In this document: in pieces, positions 46,770 through 59,269 of the stretch | How positions within the stretch are numbered: position 1 is the first letter of the stretch | Layout: each line of letters begins with the position of its first letter | Program-made: the position numbers and the translations under genes | Notes under the pieces: model-generated | Database searches by the model: none | Told to the model about the DNA's origin: nothing | What the model saw: only the letters and a program-made list of their open reading frames with translations | Source of the DNA: Zygaena filipendulae | Taxonomy: Eukaryota > Arthropoda > Insecta > Lepidoptera > Zygaenidae | Length of the DNA: 64,000 nt | NCBI GenBank assembly: GCA_907165275.2 | Contig: OU015662.1 | Location: 9,121,501 to 9,185,500, forward strand | Direction: 5' to 3'

Positions 46770-49490
46770 TTAGCGGTCATCTAGCTGCGCTACGAGTTAA
46801 GACCATCAATCAGGTCAGGTCAAACTAGCTCTACCCGCTATTAATGCACATTATGATGTTTCATTTGAAAAGAAGTCAGCAGGAGAATAAGTAGGTATAA
46901 TAAGATAAATATCACCTTTTTTTTTTCTTATCGGGGAAACGGACGTGTCCGGCCTTTTTATTTATATCAAAAAGTTTAAACAATAATAATTGGAATTTTC
47001 GACGATTTTTTATTATTATTTTTCATATTTATTGCAATGCTGTTGTAGCGTTTACTTTATTTCATATAGGTATTCTACTTTAGATACCTACTTATTTAAT
47101 TGAAATTTATATTTCCGAGATTTGAGTAATAAAGGCACTCTTAACAGCCAAGAGGCACCACTCTCTTGAAAAAAGTCATATTTATCTCCGAAGATATTTC
47201 ACAAATTTTTTTTTTTTCTTATCAAATAAGGATTAACTATGGACTTACTACCAATATATCGATTTATAACAACGGACCTCCGAAAAATTTGATAAATTTT
47301 AATTTAAAACCGCCAAACGCAAAACTACTTACTACTGAAAAAAATATTTAAAAAAGTGAGTGAGTTTCCAATCTCTTAAAAAAAATTAAGTAAAAAAGGT
47401 TTACTTTATTTTCTTTTCAGCAGTTCGTTTCACAGCTGGGCCCAGATACTATAGGTCTACTATAGGTATACTATTATTCAATTGATTTTTTTTCTTGGTA
47501 GTTCTACTAAACATTAGTGATTTTAGACAATCAACTGCTCGTTAGTCGTTACTTTAGCTAACCTCGTTTTAGTCTAATAGCACAAAAATATGCAAAGGTT
47601 TGGCGACCAATATTTTTTTTAATCTTTTCCTTTGCATTAGGTAAGTAGTGAGTATTTTGTTTGTAGAGACGAAGTCGCAGGCGTTAGAGGAAACCGAACG
47701 CAACGGTTCTGTCATTTATTTATACACCAATAAAAGTTTTTATAAGACATTTTGTTGATCACGGTGCTTATTTGGGTAATAAAAAAAAATAAAAAAAAAA
47801 AAAAAAATGTACGACAATTTTTATGTAAGCATTGTAATACACCTAACATGTCCCGAGCTGATATCTTTGAAATCCTCAAGCCCCTCAAGGATTTCTGAGA
47901 AAAACTTGAGGTCTGTACAGTATACACTACTAGATTAAATAGCAAAACGTGGCAAATAATGCCGGGCACTCACGGGCGGTGACTGTAACCATAGCACTTA
48001 CTGTCACCAAAAAAGTAGACTGAAGTAGTTCACGAGCCTACCGCGTGACAGAGCATGTTATTATAAACTTAATATCAAAAAGTTTAAGTAAAAAGAGCCA
48101 AAATATGACCACTTTTAGTGACCAAATTTATTTAATTATTTAAGTATTTATATTAATTACATCGCAGTACCTACCTATTGCAAAAATATCATCAACAATT
48201 AGTAATAATCCTGTCATCTACTATCGATTTCTTTTTAAATAATATATCTAGTTATCTTAGGGATTTTTTTGTTACACCTGTAAGAGCCTTAAGATCTTTT
48301 AACGCTTACACACTATATATAACTTCTGTCCGTTACCGTTATACAACTCGCTAATGAGTACCCGGCTTAAGAAAAACATTTTGTCACTTGACGCTGACTG
48401 AATACAATGTATACGAAAGTCCTTATTAAAGAAAAGAAGAATGACAAAGTTGAGTTTGAGATTGTTAGTTTCAATAAGGCTTCGCCACGTGCCACTTAGC
48501 ACAATTATTATGTTTTCATATAACAAACTAGGCAGATATCATATACGACTCTAATAAACCAAAAGTGGGCTGCGAGAACACAAGTCGCTTAATGAAAAAC
48601 AAAGAAGACCGTATGTATTGTTTCGTTTGAGTCCTCGATTGCACAGTGGCTACTCACAACTAAGTGGACAGCTTGTTAATAGATATCCAAACATTTCGCA
48701 TTGGCACATGTTTGCCAAAACACGATGTGGGTGGACTGACCCCATCCTATCACTTTCTTATAAACAACACTTTAGAGTTCGTATTAGGCATGGCAAATGT
48801 TTACGCCATGTCTTACCTGTCTTACATTTATTTCGTCTTACGAAATATCGATCTTACAGGTAAGAATATAAGGGTCGAAATTTCTTCGGATGGAAAATAG
48901 AAGAAAGAAACAAAATACTTTTAATTCCAGCAAAACATACCAACAAAAAAAGTATAAACATAGGTACAGGACATATATAAAGACGCCTATAGAGCTATCT
49001 CTTGCATGCTCTACCAAAAGGTCACAAACTCAGCAAGCAACTCACAAAGTTAGTTTTAATTTTCTATAACGTAGAGAATTTATTGCAGATAAGTAGTATT
49101 ATATTATCTGTGGTATTTTGTAGAGTTAGCATATCTTAGAAGTACCTAAATTAAATTATATTCTTATATTTCGTATTTTCGTATTTTTATAAAATGTTAA
49201 TTTAGTTTAACATAGTGTTGTGGAATTTCCAGTCTACGTTAAACTTTATTTTCCACATTTATGACACTTAAGTAGGGAGGTGCCTATCTATTATGGTATT
49301 TTTTTTACATAAATGCCGTCGATAGATACTGAAATTACCTACCATAATGTTACGAATCTTATAATTCTTCTAGAACAATCATTAACTTTTAGATAGATAA
49401 TTTGTTTTGTGTAAATGTTGTGTTCATTGAACTCGGCCACACCCGCCTACCGAGTGTTGTCTATAAATGATAATAAGCACATGCTACTGT
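46770..49490. other. Intron A, no gene seen
   Basis: Very AT-rich. Contains a poly(A)-like run at about 47784-47807. Nothing codes convincingly on either strand. Confidence 0.35.
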
Positions 49491-49667
49491 TCGTTAACAC
49501 GAGATATCCCCGGCTGCCCACCCACCTCGACGAGGCGCACGCGCCGCCGCCGCTGGGAACCCGCGACCCACTCTACTGCGGTATAAACACCGACAAACAA
49601 ACATGGGACAACGTCACCACCGCATACCACACACGACATTATTTCTAGTATAGCTACTTACCTACTA

Positions 49668-49816
49668 CTAGCTGCTCCTCGCAGTTTCCACCCGCGGTAA
49701 TTTCAGAGTTCCCGCGGCAATTCCGGGATAAAAAGTTTCTATCCAATTCCTTTCTGCCGTTCTGACCTGATTGAGCAACAAACATCCAAACTTTCACATT
49801 TATAATATCAGTAAAG
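49668..49816 (-). mobile_element. Helitron-like (Lep1-type) copy
   Basis: Inverted terminus CTAGCTGCTCCTCGCAG, then CCACCCGCGGTAATTTCAGA and CGGGATAAAAAGTTTCTATC, ending TTTATAATATCAGTAAAGA. A GC-rich patch (49500-49620) lies just upstream. Confidence 0.65.
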
Positions 49817-50079
49817 ATAGATACTAAACTTCAAAACTTGTGTCTTTGATGACAGTAACGAAAACAACATGATACAAGTTGCATTATAAATAGAACTAAT
49901 TTATTACGAATACCTATCTAAAACCAGTTGATGATTTAAAATTATTTTGAGAGCAGAATTAGTAATATGTTTACGCGACTACGTATTCGCATTAGTCATT
50001 AGCGTTACCCAATAATAACAAACGATCCAGAATTACACCAGTGTTGCGATGAAAATAGACAACGTGTATTGAGGCAACG

Positions 50080-50470
50080 CGCCGAAATAGCAGCACGCCT
50101 CCGAACCAAAAGCAGCCAAGTTAATATTAGAGCGATCCACGTAGGGACGTTTTCATCTAGTGATTCACCTGCTGAAAGCTTTGATTGTTCGCATTCCGCG
50201 TCAGTCGGTTGCGTGGTGTTTACGAGCGGCCGCGCGGCGCGGGAGCGTCAGCTGACGGCCGGGAATAGCGCTGACGCCGCGGCAGCGCTATGCCGGCCGC
50301 CTGCGCACGCGCCGCAAATAACGCGCTATTATTAGACAACGGTGAAATCGTGGGTTTGTTATTTTTTTTTCTTTATCGCGTTCGTTACGCGATAATTGGG
50401 TTAGCGGCTGCATGTGGGCCTGGGCGGGCGTCGGCGTGTCTCGGCCAGTCTGCGGCAACACCTCCCAATA
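50080..50470. promoter_or_regulatory. Intronic GC-rich island with a 12-bp palindrome
   Basis: A CpG-rich stretch containing CGTCAGCTGACG at 50246-50257, a perfect palindrome that places an E-box (CAGCTG) between two TGACG CRE halves. TTATCGCG/CGCGATAA (50372-50394) forms an 8-bp hairpin. Candidate enhancer; no exon is supported. Confidence 0.35.
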
Positions 50471-51079
50471 CAATACACGATTTATAATTAATCAATTACA
50501 TATACAAGCTGCTGTAAGCACTGCTGACCGGCGGCCGTTGTCCTGATTACACATTAAACTTGTCACTTCCTTTTCACACTAAATTAAGTTAAGGATGTTG
50601 CTGCTTCACACTAAATGCTTGGTGCCCACCTAGTTGACCATTTACTTGTCGCAAGGCTATAAGGAATGCTTTGTACGCTGTGTGATTTGTGTCCGATTCC
50701 CACCACGACTTGTTAAACTTTGGCTATAAGTAGGTAGGTACATTGGCCTTGAACTGGATTTTCAGTAATAATAGCACAAGATACCTATTTTCCTATATAC
50801 GGGTTGTTAGACAGTGTACCTATGCAAGTTGTGCGAAATTATTTCTGGCAACCATAGCGAAAGGTAAAGGTTGCAAATACTTTTTAGATGCACAGCAAAA
50901 AGTAATTTTTAAAAACCTATTATTAAAATCTGCCAATTCTGCCTGTAACCTAAATAGGATCGAGGAGTTGGAAGCAATATGTAATGTCAAACGACACATA
51001 GGAATATTTTTTATAGAAATATTTATATACCTATATATACTATTATATATATGTATCTAACAATATGTAGTATCATATG

Positions 51080-51170
51080 TGATGCTTGGTTTCCGCGACA
51101 CGAGCTTATAGCTTAGTGTGGGATCAAGTAGATCTGGGTGTTGTGAAATGATTTATTATTATTATTAAGT
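51080..51170 (+). mobile_element. SINE 3' portion
   Basis: GGTTTCCGCGACACGAGCTT, then ATAGCTTAGTGTGGGATCAA, GTAGATCTGGGTGTTGTG and an ATT repeat tail. A B-box-like GTGTCCGATTCCC near 50687 may belong to the same insertion, but this is uncertain. Confidence 0.6.
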
Positions 51171-51174
51171 TTTC

Positions 51175-52700
51175 TATATTAGAGATAAAGGTCAGCCTAC
51201 ATAAGTTAATATACAATAATAATACGCGAGTTTTAACTCACGAGCGTATTGCCTTGATCTTGCCCGCCCACCGGATAAGCCTACACCAACTCGCAAAGTT
51301 GTTAATGTTATTGTTATTGTAGATATACTTGCCATGAATTAACACAAACTACTATAGCCATTCGCAGCACAGTTCTAATTATGTACTTATTTTTAACATT
51401 TTCAAGTTAGGTTTGCATGAATTACGTTCATTTTATTTTTATTTTATTTTCGTTTATTCAGGACAACAACAGCTACAAAAACATATAATAGATTTAGATT
51501 ACAAGATTACACTAAGAGCCAATAATAGTTACCCTTATATATTGTTAGTCTAAATTATTAGGTTACCTACATAATGTTTAGTTATTTATTTATTCTTTTT
51601 TACACAAAAGTACAATTTAAAGAGTGAAAACTAGGCTAAGATAGTAAATTTAATATGGATATTCGAAAAGAAAAATACATGAAAAAGATATTAGAGATAT
51701 TAGAAATTTTATAAGTAGATACAATCATAAAAAAGGACAACCCTGCTGAGTTTCCTGACAGTTCTTCTCAATAGAGAGCGCGTTCCGATTAAGAACTTGC
51801 TCACAATTATAAGTAATTGTACCGACCGATCCTAACTAATAAATATTTTTTTAATTTATTTGATTAATTACTTTTATTAATTTTTATCATTGTTTATCAA
51901 TGACATCTTATAAATAATTAAAGAAGTTTTCCAAAACTTTCTCTACATTATAATATAATAATTAAAAAAAAAGACTTTACGAATTATAAAAACTACTTAA
52001 ATATAATTAATACCATCACCTATTTCATTTCATTTCGTTACTTAACTTCTGACCTTTAATCGAGCTAAAAACAATTGGTTACCTACCTACTACCTAGTCA
52101 ATTAAATACCACTTTCGGGTCATCTATCAAAATTTAATAAACTGTACCTACATTTATACAAATATACACCTATGTATATATTTTTTGTACAGTTAGCTAC
52201 TTAAACCTTAACGCTTGACAAAGTATTAAGTAAAGATATACTTACTACTTCCCTTACCTCTCTACTTAAAAAAAACTCCTTTTTCTTCTTTTAAAATTTA
52301 TCGAATGAAGAAAACTGGAACTTTATCAGATTTTTGCAACTTAGTTTCTCTGCTACTTTATTTTTCTTTTCTCAAACTAGAAAAGATAGATAACTAATTA
52401 ATACCAAAAAAAAAATAATCCAAGTTGATGAAACCTCGAACTCAACAATTAATAAATAAATAAGGACCGCTTTGTAGACCTTTGTATGCTACGAACTGCG
52501 ATCACAGATCCTACAAAACTCTAAAATACCCTGAATACTCAACAATTGCTCTACATTCAATGTAGAGGCAGTAGTTTAACGGAAAAATACAACACGTCCT
52601 TTAGATAAAATGTTAATTTTTCCTACGTTCAGAATTAATATTGCACACATACATATTTTATAGAGTCAATATCAATTAGATATCGACAAAAATATTTCGA
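51175..52700. other. Intron A, no gene seen
   Basis: Very AT-rich up to the abrupt composition change at about 52710, where promoter B begins. No gene is seen. Confidence 0.4.
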
Positions 52701-52799
52701 TCTAAAAAGTTTAAAATGTAGAGCTGTAGCGTTGAGAGTCTCGGCACGTGCGGAAGCGTGCGCCGTGCAGGCGCGGAAACGGAGGCTTCGGTGCGACCG

Positions 52800-52975
52800 A
52801 GGAGCGCCCGGGGGGCGGCGGGCGGCCGGGGGGCGGTGGGCGGCGACGGGCGGTGACGTCAGCCGCGGGGGGAACTCGCCGCACGCGATTGGCGGAGCGG
52901 AGCGCGCCGCTACCGAATATGGGGACCGCGTCTCCATTGATAAAACTGCGGTGCGGGGACGCGCGCCGCCAGTCC
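52800..52975 (+). promoter_or_regulatory. sr: Promoter B of the Egr/stripe gene (immediate-early type)
   Basis: With A at 52971 taken as +1 (CCAGTC, close to the arthropod initiator TCAGT), the block reads: GC boxes (GGGCGG) at about 52810-52853; a perfect CRE TGACGTCA at 52854-52861 (-117); an inverted CCAAT (ATTGG) at 52888-52892 (-83); a CArG-like serum response element CCGAATATGG at 52913-52922 (-58, one mismatch to CC(A/T)6GG); and a TATA-like GATAAAA at 52939-52945 (-32). This order and spacing is that of a signal-inducible core promoter. Vertebrate EGR1 is likewise driven by CArG and CRE elements. No transcript evidence is available here. Confidence 0.68.
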
Positions 52976-53070
52976 CATTCGCACCGGCCGCGTGAGAGGC
53001 CGTTTTCACGCTGGCGCTTTTCGTGATACCGCTCGGCCCGTGGGCCGAGGAGCAGGTGGTGCCGGACGGC

Positions 53071-53272
53071 ATGGGCATGGACTCGGAGCCCCCGTCGGGG
53101 CCGCACCTGCTCTCGCTGGTGGATAGCATGACCGCGCTCGGCTTCGACTGCCCGCTCAAGCCCGCGCCGACGTACTCCTCGCACCAGGCGCCGACCGAGC
53201 TCAACACGCCGGTCACCACGTCCGACCTGCCCGCCTTCTTCCCCAACCTAGTGGAGCCGCCGCCTATATCAG
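53071..53272 (+). CDS. sr: Egr/stripe isoform B, alternative first coding exon (residues 1-67)
   Basis: The frame starts at the first ATG after the predicted start site, in strong context (GGCATGG), and reads MGMDSEPPSGPHLLSLVDSM, with a Pro/Thr-rich stretch LNTPVTTSDLPAFFPNLVEP later (residues 44-63). It ends at TCAG|GTGCGT with the cut after 53272, leaving one G of a Gly codon. This is identical in phase to exon A, so it splices in frame to 56062. The frame is closed upstream by TGA at 52993. The only upstream AG in the right phase (52995-52996) lacks a pyrimidine tract, so it is unlikely to be an internal exon joined to exon A. The product with the last exon is 379 residues. Codon third positions are strongly GC, like the other Egr exons. 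Confidence 0.78.
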
Positions 53273-53335
53273 GTGCGTGTGCGTGTGCGCCAGCCCGCGT
53301 CCCGTCGCGACCCCTCAGGGCCCGTAGGCGACCGT

Positions 53336-53344
53336 CGCCCCCGC
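53336..53344 (-). promoter_or_regulatory. Exact Egr-type site just inside intron B
   Basis: CGCCCCCGC, complement of GCGGGGGCG, lies 64 bp after the exon B donor. It may contribute to feedback on promoter B, but GC-rich context raises the chance of coincidence. Confidence 0.35.
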
Positions 53345-53479
53345 CCGCGCCGACCGATAACGTTGTAAATAAACAATCGCCCGGGGCGTGTCCTTCCGTG
53401 TCCTTCACGGGTCACTGTTCCGCATCTCGTGCGGACTCCTCTTTATAGCGCGACGGCCGAAGGTGAGCGTTGGAATATG

Positions 53480-54780
53480 AACGTATCGGTATTATTACGG
53501 TTTCTCTACATTATGATATCCGTCGAGTTGAAAGTGTTATGTATAGTGAAAATGGAAAGTTCACCGGTTCACATGGTATGGGGCGGATCGATACGCGGAG
53601 TTGAATGGAGGTCTGGTTGTGAACGAAGCAGCCGGCGCCGCGCCGCCGAGGCTCGCGCCCGCGCCCGCGGCACTCATCTGTGATCAAACACCACATATTC
53701 GCGTACCTACCCTATAATATGTTTCACTACAAAAGTGTTGGCAATTTAATGTGATTGTTTTCGTTATTGATAAATTCAACGCAAGTAAGGTATTTATTTC
53801 CTTTTTTTTCACGAGTTACATTTTTTTTTGCTTTTGCAACAGAAGGTACAGGTATCTATCTTACAATTCTTCTTTAGCCTAAATTGAAAGTTATTTTGTT
53901 TTGGAATTAGAATTATTCATAGTAAAATTTTAGTGCCGACATACTTTGTTATTTGTAGAGCTTTTCAAAGTAAAAACGAAACATATCTTACATATAAAAA
54001 TTCACATAATTTAAACCTTAAAATTATACTATGTAGGTATAGATTTGTACGTACAGATTGCGATATGGATTTTTATCTAAATTTTAACTTTGATCCTAAT
54101 TAAAATAAAAATTATGGAAAGAAAAATTTATTCGTAAATCCTAGATTATCCATCTAATTATTCTTTTATGGGTCATCATATAAATATATTAGCCATTAGA
54201 GTGTCCAAATAGAGTTAAAAAAATAAATCATTTAAATTTAAAAACATAGAGGTCCCTACAGGGTATAATTTATAGCAATAAAATTTTACTGTCACAAATC
54301 TACGTCTCTTGTAGGTAGGTGCGAAAGTGTTGTAAATCATGTTAATTCTGGTCGAATGATTATTACTTATTATTGTATATAATAAACGCCTAATGTTGCT
54401 TAAATTAGGTCGTTTTTATATAAGTATCTTTTTAATCAAAACTTTCTAATAAAATAAAAATTGTTTTTCATTTAAAAAATAATCTTACGACAAAATTATA
54501 AATTCAAGACAAAATGATTGCAAACATGATTTAGTATTCAATTAAAAAAATATGATAGGTAAAGTTAATAACAAAATGTTGTAATTCAAAACTGTAAATA
54601 AAAATCAGGGAAATAGACCTAACGATCAGACTGGAAATTGCCGGATCAGGGGTCATACTCTTACGATCAAATCGAACTCGAATCGAAATGAGATCGAAAA
54701 TGAATTAACTTTTGCTACTTTTTAAGCTTTAAGATCGCGTCTCTATCGTATTTATCCGTCAAATTTCTCGATTTCATTAA
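53480..54780. other. Intron B, no gene seen
   Basis: A GC-rich patch at 53580-53690 is followed by AT-rich intron. No exon is supported. Confidence 0.35.
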
Positions 54781-55112
54781 ATAGGCTATTTGACTAATTT
54801 TTTTTTATTAGTCCGTCTTGTAGATTAATAAAAAATATTGGACACGTATTTTTTCTTTTTTTACGTAATTAAAAAATAACGGCGATACATTGAGTTGAAA
54901 TTTCGCGTGACGTCACTAACTAGTGCAGTTTGTATGGCGGCTTATAGCGGTAAGTGACGTCACGAGCCCCCACCCTAAACTTTAATGCATTTTATCTCTG
55001 TGTATTTTAATTTATTTGAAAAATAAAAAAAATACGTGTCTGATGATTTTTGATTTTCTAAATGACGGACTAATTAGAATTTTGATTTTCAAAAGTTGTC
55101 AACATCCCTATT
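54781..55112. mobile_element. MITE, family 2 copy 2 (carries two perfect CREs)
   Basis: Same family as 12351-12679, with ends TTTGACTAATTT and GTCAACATCCCTATT and inner pair TAGTCCGTC/GACGGACTA. TGACGTCA occurs at 54908-54915 and 54955-54962. It lies in intron B of the Egr gene, about 1 kb before the last exon. Confidence 0.82.
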
Positions 55113-55499
55113 ATCAACAAAAACAATCCATTTTTATTGACTTGTTGTCAAACGTCATCTTTTGACTAACACGATTCCAAATACGATCTCAATTTGAACT
55201 CAAATCAAAATCGAAATGAGCCTCAAATCACTTTCAAGAGTAAGGCAGCAGGACCTAACGCACCTAAAGTATTTAGTATTCATGATGACAAATTAATAAC
55301 ATTTTTATAACAATACTTTTCATTTATATGAAACGTTCGAACGATTCTACACAGTTTTTTTTTTCCTTTTGAAATAAACAAGCGGAAAATAATATGATTA
55401 TAATATTAATATACATATTGTGATATCACATATTATATTGCGTGTACGCAAACGTGTATTTATTATTTTATATGTGAGTAGGTATAAGTAATGAGTACC

Positions 55500-55720
55500 G
55501 ATTGGCGACCGTTCGTCGACAGATACGCGGCGCAACGATAGCGCGAAACGTAGTGATTATATATTATCTTTGGCGCGAGCTATCGGCGTTTCCGGCGCGG
55601 CGTATCGCGCGTGCGCCGCGCGACTCGCCTTCCGCACGCTCGCGGCCGCCACGCGACCGCCGCGCCGCGCCGCGCCGCGCCGCTCCCGTGCACCTATCGC
55701 CCATTACCTACTGAGCTGTG
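55500..55720. promoter_or_regulatory. GC-rich island in intron B
   Basis: CpG-rich sequence with GCCGCGCCG iterations about 400 bp before the last exon. No splice-compatible exon was found. Confidence 0.25.
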
Positions 55721-55796
55721 ACCGACGACAAAACATTGGAAAATCTCAATCGAAAACATCGCGTCTTTCAACCGAATAAAAAATCTATTCACTTTT

Positions 55797-55991
55797 TACA
55801 ACCCCAATGGCGCAGTACGTCATGATGCCTCCCCGTTAATCAAGAGTTTCCGGGTTTGATTCCCTACTGAATTTGGGTGATGAACACAGGGTTCCACTTT
55901 CCTGTCTAGGCCACCTTTGCTCGGTTTCAACGACGCAAGCTTATAGCTCACTGTGGGATCAAGTACATCTGTGTGTCGTGGTGTGAATTAC
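55797..55991 (+). mobile_element. tRNA-derived SINE close to the last-exon acceptor
   Basis: The head contains an A-box match TGGCGCAGTACG (55808-55819) and a B-box match GGTTTGATTCC (55853-55863) at tRNA-like spacing. The tail GCAAGCTTATAGCTCACTG, GGATCAAGTACATCTGTGT is shared with the partial copies at 33835, 41480 and 51080. It ends about 70 bp before the acceptor at 56061. Confidence 0.72.
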
Positions 55992-56024
55992 TCAAATCGA
56001 TTACCGAGTGGTCGATCGAAATAA

Positions 56025-56999
<975 letters not shown>

Positions 57000-57143
57000 C
57001 GCTCGGCGACGGCGGCCGCGCCGGCCGCCCCGGCCTCGGCCGACAGCTCGCCGCAGCCCGGGCCCGCCCCGGTGTCGCCCCGCAGCTCGCCGCCCGCCCC
57101 CGCCTCCGCCACGCCGATGACTAGCGGGTCCGAGGACGATTGA
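57000..57143 (+). CDS. sr: Candidate stop-readthrough extension of Egr/stripe (47 residues)
   Basis: Immediately after UAG the same frame stays open for 47 codons and stops at TGA (57141-57143). It encodes an Ala/Pro/Ser tail (RSATAAAPAAPASADSS, PVSPRSSPPAP) ending in acidic PMTSGSEDD. Third codon positions are G or C in 45 of 47 codons, the bias of the upstream exon. The composition turns AT-rich only after the TGA. The stop is followed by C (UAG-C), a relatively leaky context. Readthrough is known for many insect regulatory genes. Alternatives are a sequence error or a recent nonsense change at this codon. Readthrough would give 446 (A) or 427 (B) residues, counting the recoded stop. Confidence 0.6.
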   Translation, partial: RSATAAAPAAPASADSSPQPGPAPVSPRSSPPAPASATPMTSGSEDD

Positions 57144-57929
57144 ACTGTTACTTTCGGGTTGAAGTTATTAAATAATGTCATCGCATAGGTATAAATGAAG
57201 TCTTTAACGAAGCTTTATTAACTCTACATTTGTAAATTCACTGAAATTTATATATCTTTTTATACATATTTGTAAGTAAATACTATAGGAGTATTATATC
57301 GATTGGATGTATTTATTGCGATTAGATAGGTAAATTGAATGAACACGATTGGGAACAAATGTAGATACGAAAGCGTTACGGCCTAAGATGTATGCGTGGA
57401 TAGAGCGCTTCGCGTCACGTCACCTCGCCTAGTGTCGGTGTGATTACATATCTTTACGTCTGATAGTTCCGTAGGTTAAACGTTGTTTCTCGCGTTTAAA
57501 TTGGTTATTCATTTGAAGAAAAAAAAATTGACAAACGTTATAGCGGGTTCGCGGATAGGCTAGAGTCAGCGACGGCTCGTAAGTCGCGCGCGGCCGCTGC
57601 CGTCGGGAGCGGAGCGCGAGCCGTCGGTGACCGCGGCTGGCAACGACCGCAACTTAAGGCGTGTTTGTATGTATTTTAATACTTATATATTTATTAATGT
57701 ATTTTATCTATTTGACAAAACTAACGTGAAACTGTGCCATTAATTTAACTTTACAACGTGCCACTGCACTTACTTATTGTTCGATCTAAAGTGTAACACG
57801 ACTGCTAAATAAGTGATTAATATAATAATTATTATAAATGATAGCTATTTCGTTTTTATATTTCTAGTCGAAGTTATGAATGAGTGTCGACTACCGTTTG
57901 TTCTATAGATGTATGTATAAAATAATATA

Positions 57930-57938
57930 TTATTTATA
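57930..57938 (+). promoter_or_regulatory. AU-rich element nonamer
   Basis: TTATTTATA matches the UUAUUUA(U/A)(U/A) mRNA-instability nonamer. A second exact match is at 58292-58300, and ATTTA pentamers lie at 57311 and 57689. Such elements are expected in short-lived immediate-early mRNAs. Confidence 0.45.
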
Positions 57939-58413
57939 ATACTAATTATTACGGTGAATGTATCTAACGTTTATTTTCGACAGCTGTTGTCATCTTTTCT
58001 TGCTCAAATGTTTTTAATTTAACTAAATTTGCTCAATCGCTGCTTCTTTTACGTACTTTTGTTCACATCTTTGAAACTAACTCGACGCGGGTATAGGCAG
58101 GGAGCCTATGTCTGTGTTTAGCTCTCTCTTCACACTTGTTGTCAAACACTTAACTAAAACTATCCTTCTGATGGCATATATTTTTATAATATGCGTATTA
58201 TTATAGACTAATGTAAACGATAATCGCGTATAGCGTTTAAAATATGATCTCTTAATCATTATTAATTATTTTTCAAGTGTAGCGAGGGCTCTTATTTATA
58301 ATACTCATAAGTTTTTGTATAGATATATTATGTAGTTAAATTTTAAGATGATGATTTTTTGATGTTGAGCTCCGTTGGTGCGATTAGGTGATAACGTGAC
58401 GACGTTTGTGTAC

Positions 58414-58447
58414 ACCACGGTTACGGTACACCAGCCGTAACCGTGGT
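58414..58447. repeat. Perfect 13-bp hairpin in the 3' UTR
   Basis: ACCACGGTTACGG, loop TACACCAG, then CCGTAACCGTGGT. It is a GC-rich stem in AT-rich UTR. It could be an RNA structural element or a transposon remnant. Confidence 0.65.
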
Positions 58448-59263
58448 CGAGGGTCGCATTTACTGCTCCGAACCCAGATCCTCATTACCAGCGCTAATCA
58501 CCCGGAGGCTCGCATGTAGAGCACACCCATCTAAATGTCGCGGATGAATTTTATTTTATTTGTTTTACAAAGTACAAAATTTAGCACAAATATAGCCTTA
58601 CAGACGTTCTCTCTAGGTACTATAATATGATAAATGTCTAATATAAAAAAGAACGCGAGTTTATGAAAATGCCTTCGACTTTATTCGACTATTGTGAATC
58701 ACTAGTTTCATACGGTTAGTCATTGTTTGTTTTTATTTTGAAATGTTTATTTTTTATTGTAAAAATGAGGGGGAATAGCAAGTACAATCGTAACAGATCG
58801 AATGTAAAACTAGGATATAATATGATGTGAAATTTTTTAAGATGTCATCAAACTAACAGTGAAGCAGTCTACAGGGTGGACCTTATTGCGTCGGTCGTTA
58901 TGAATTTAGTATAACTGACAATAATACAAACTAACTCTTTGCCTAAATTTTAACTATTACTACAATTGGGAGCGGTAATATTGTATTTTTTTTTTTTATT
59001 GGAATCAGACTATACTCGTTTGTGAACCACTTAGCCGAGATGTAATCTTTGCATTGACCTATGTACCTACAAAGCGTCACCGTTCCCGGTTCATTCACCT
59101 GTCCCGTGGCAGTCGCAGCCACAGTGTGATATACCAGAGCATTCAGCTCTGACCCGACGCCACGCCACACCACTGCGGACTTATGTACACGAGTTAAAAA
59201 TGTTTTTACTGTTATAGGCGAGACCAAGTCTCCGATAGGCAAGGCTAGCGTAGATAGGTAATT

Positions 59264-59269
59264 AATAAA
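59264..59269 (+). terminator. Candidate polyadenylation signal of Egr/stripe
   Basis: First canonical AATAAA after the last exon on the + strand. No cDNA evidence is available. Confidence 0.4.

Noticed and set aside
50743..51060. 105-codon + frame in intron A
   Set aside because: AT-rich, no recognisable domain, ends in a low-complexity Ile/Tyr/Leu run next to a SINE tail.
52996..53071. Exon B as an internal exon spliced after exon A
   Set aside because: The only acceptor in the correct phase (AG at 52995-52996) has no pyrimidine tract and sits in a GC-rich promoter block.
52635..53408. Long minus-strand frame (257 codons) and several + frames across the exon B island
   Set aside because: Shadows of GC-rich sequence where stops are rare; they overlap promoter B and exon B and have no domains.
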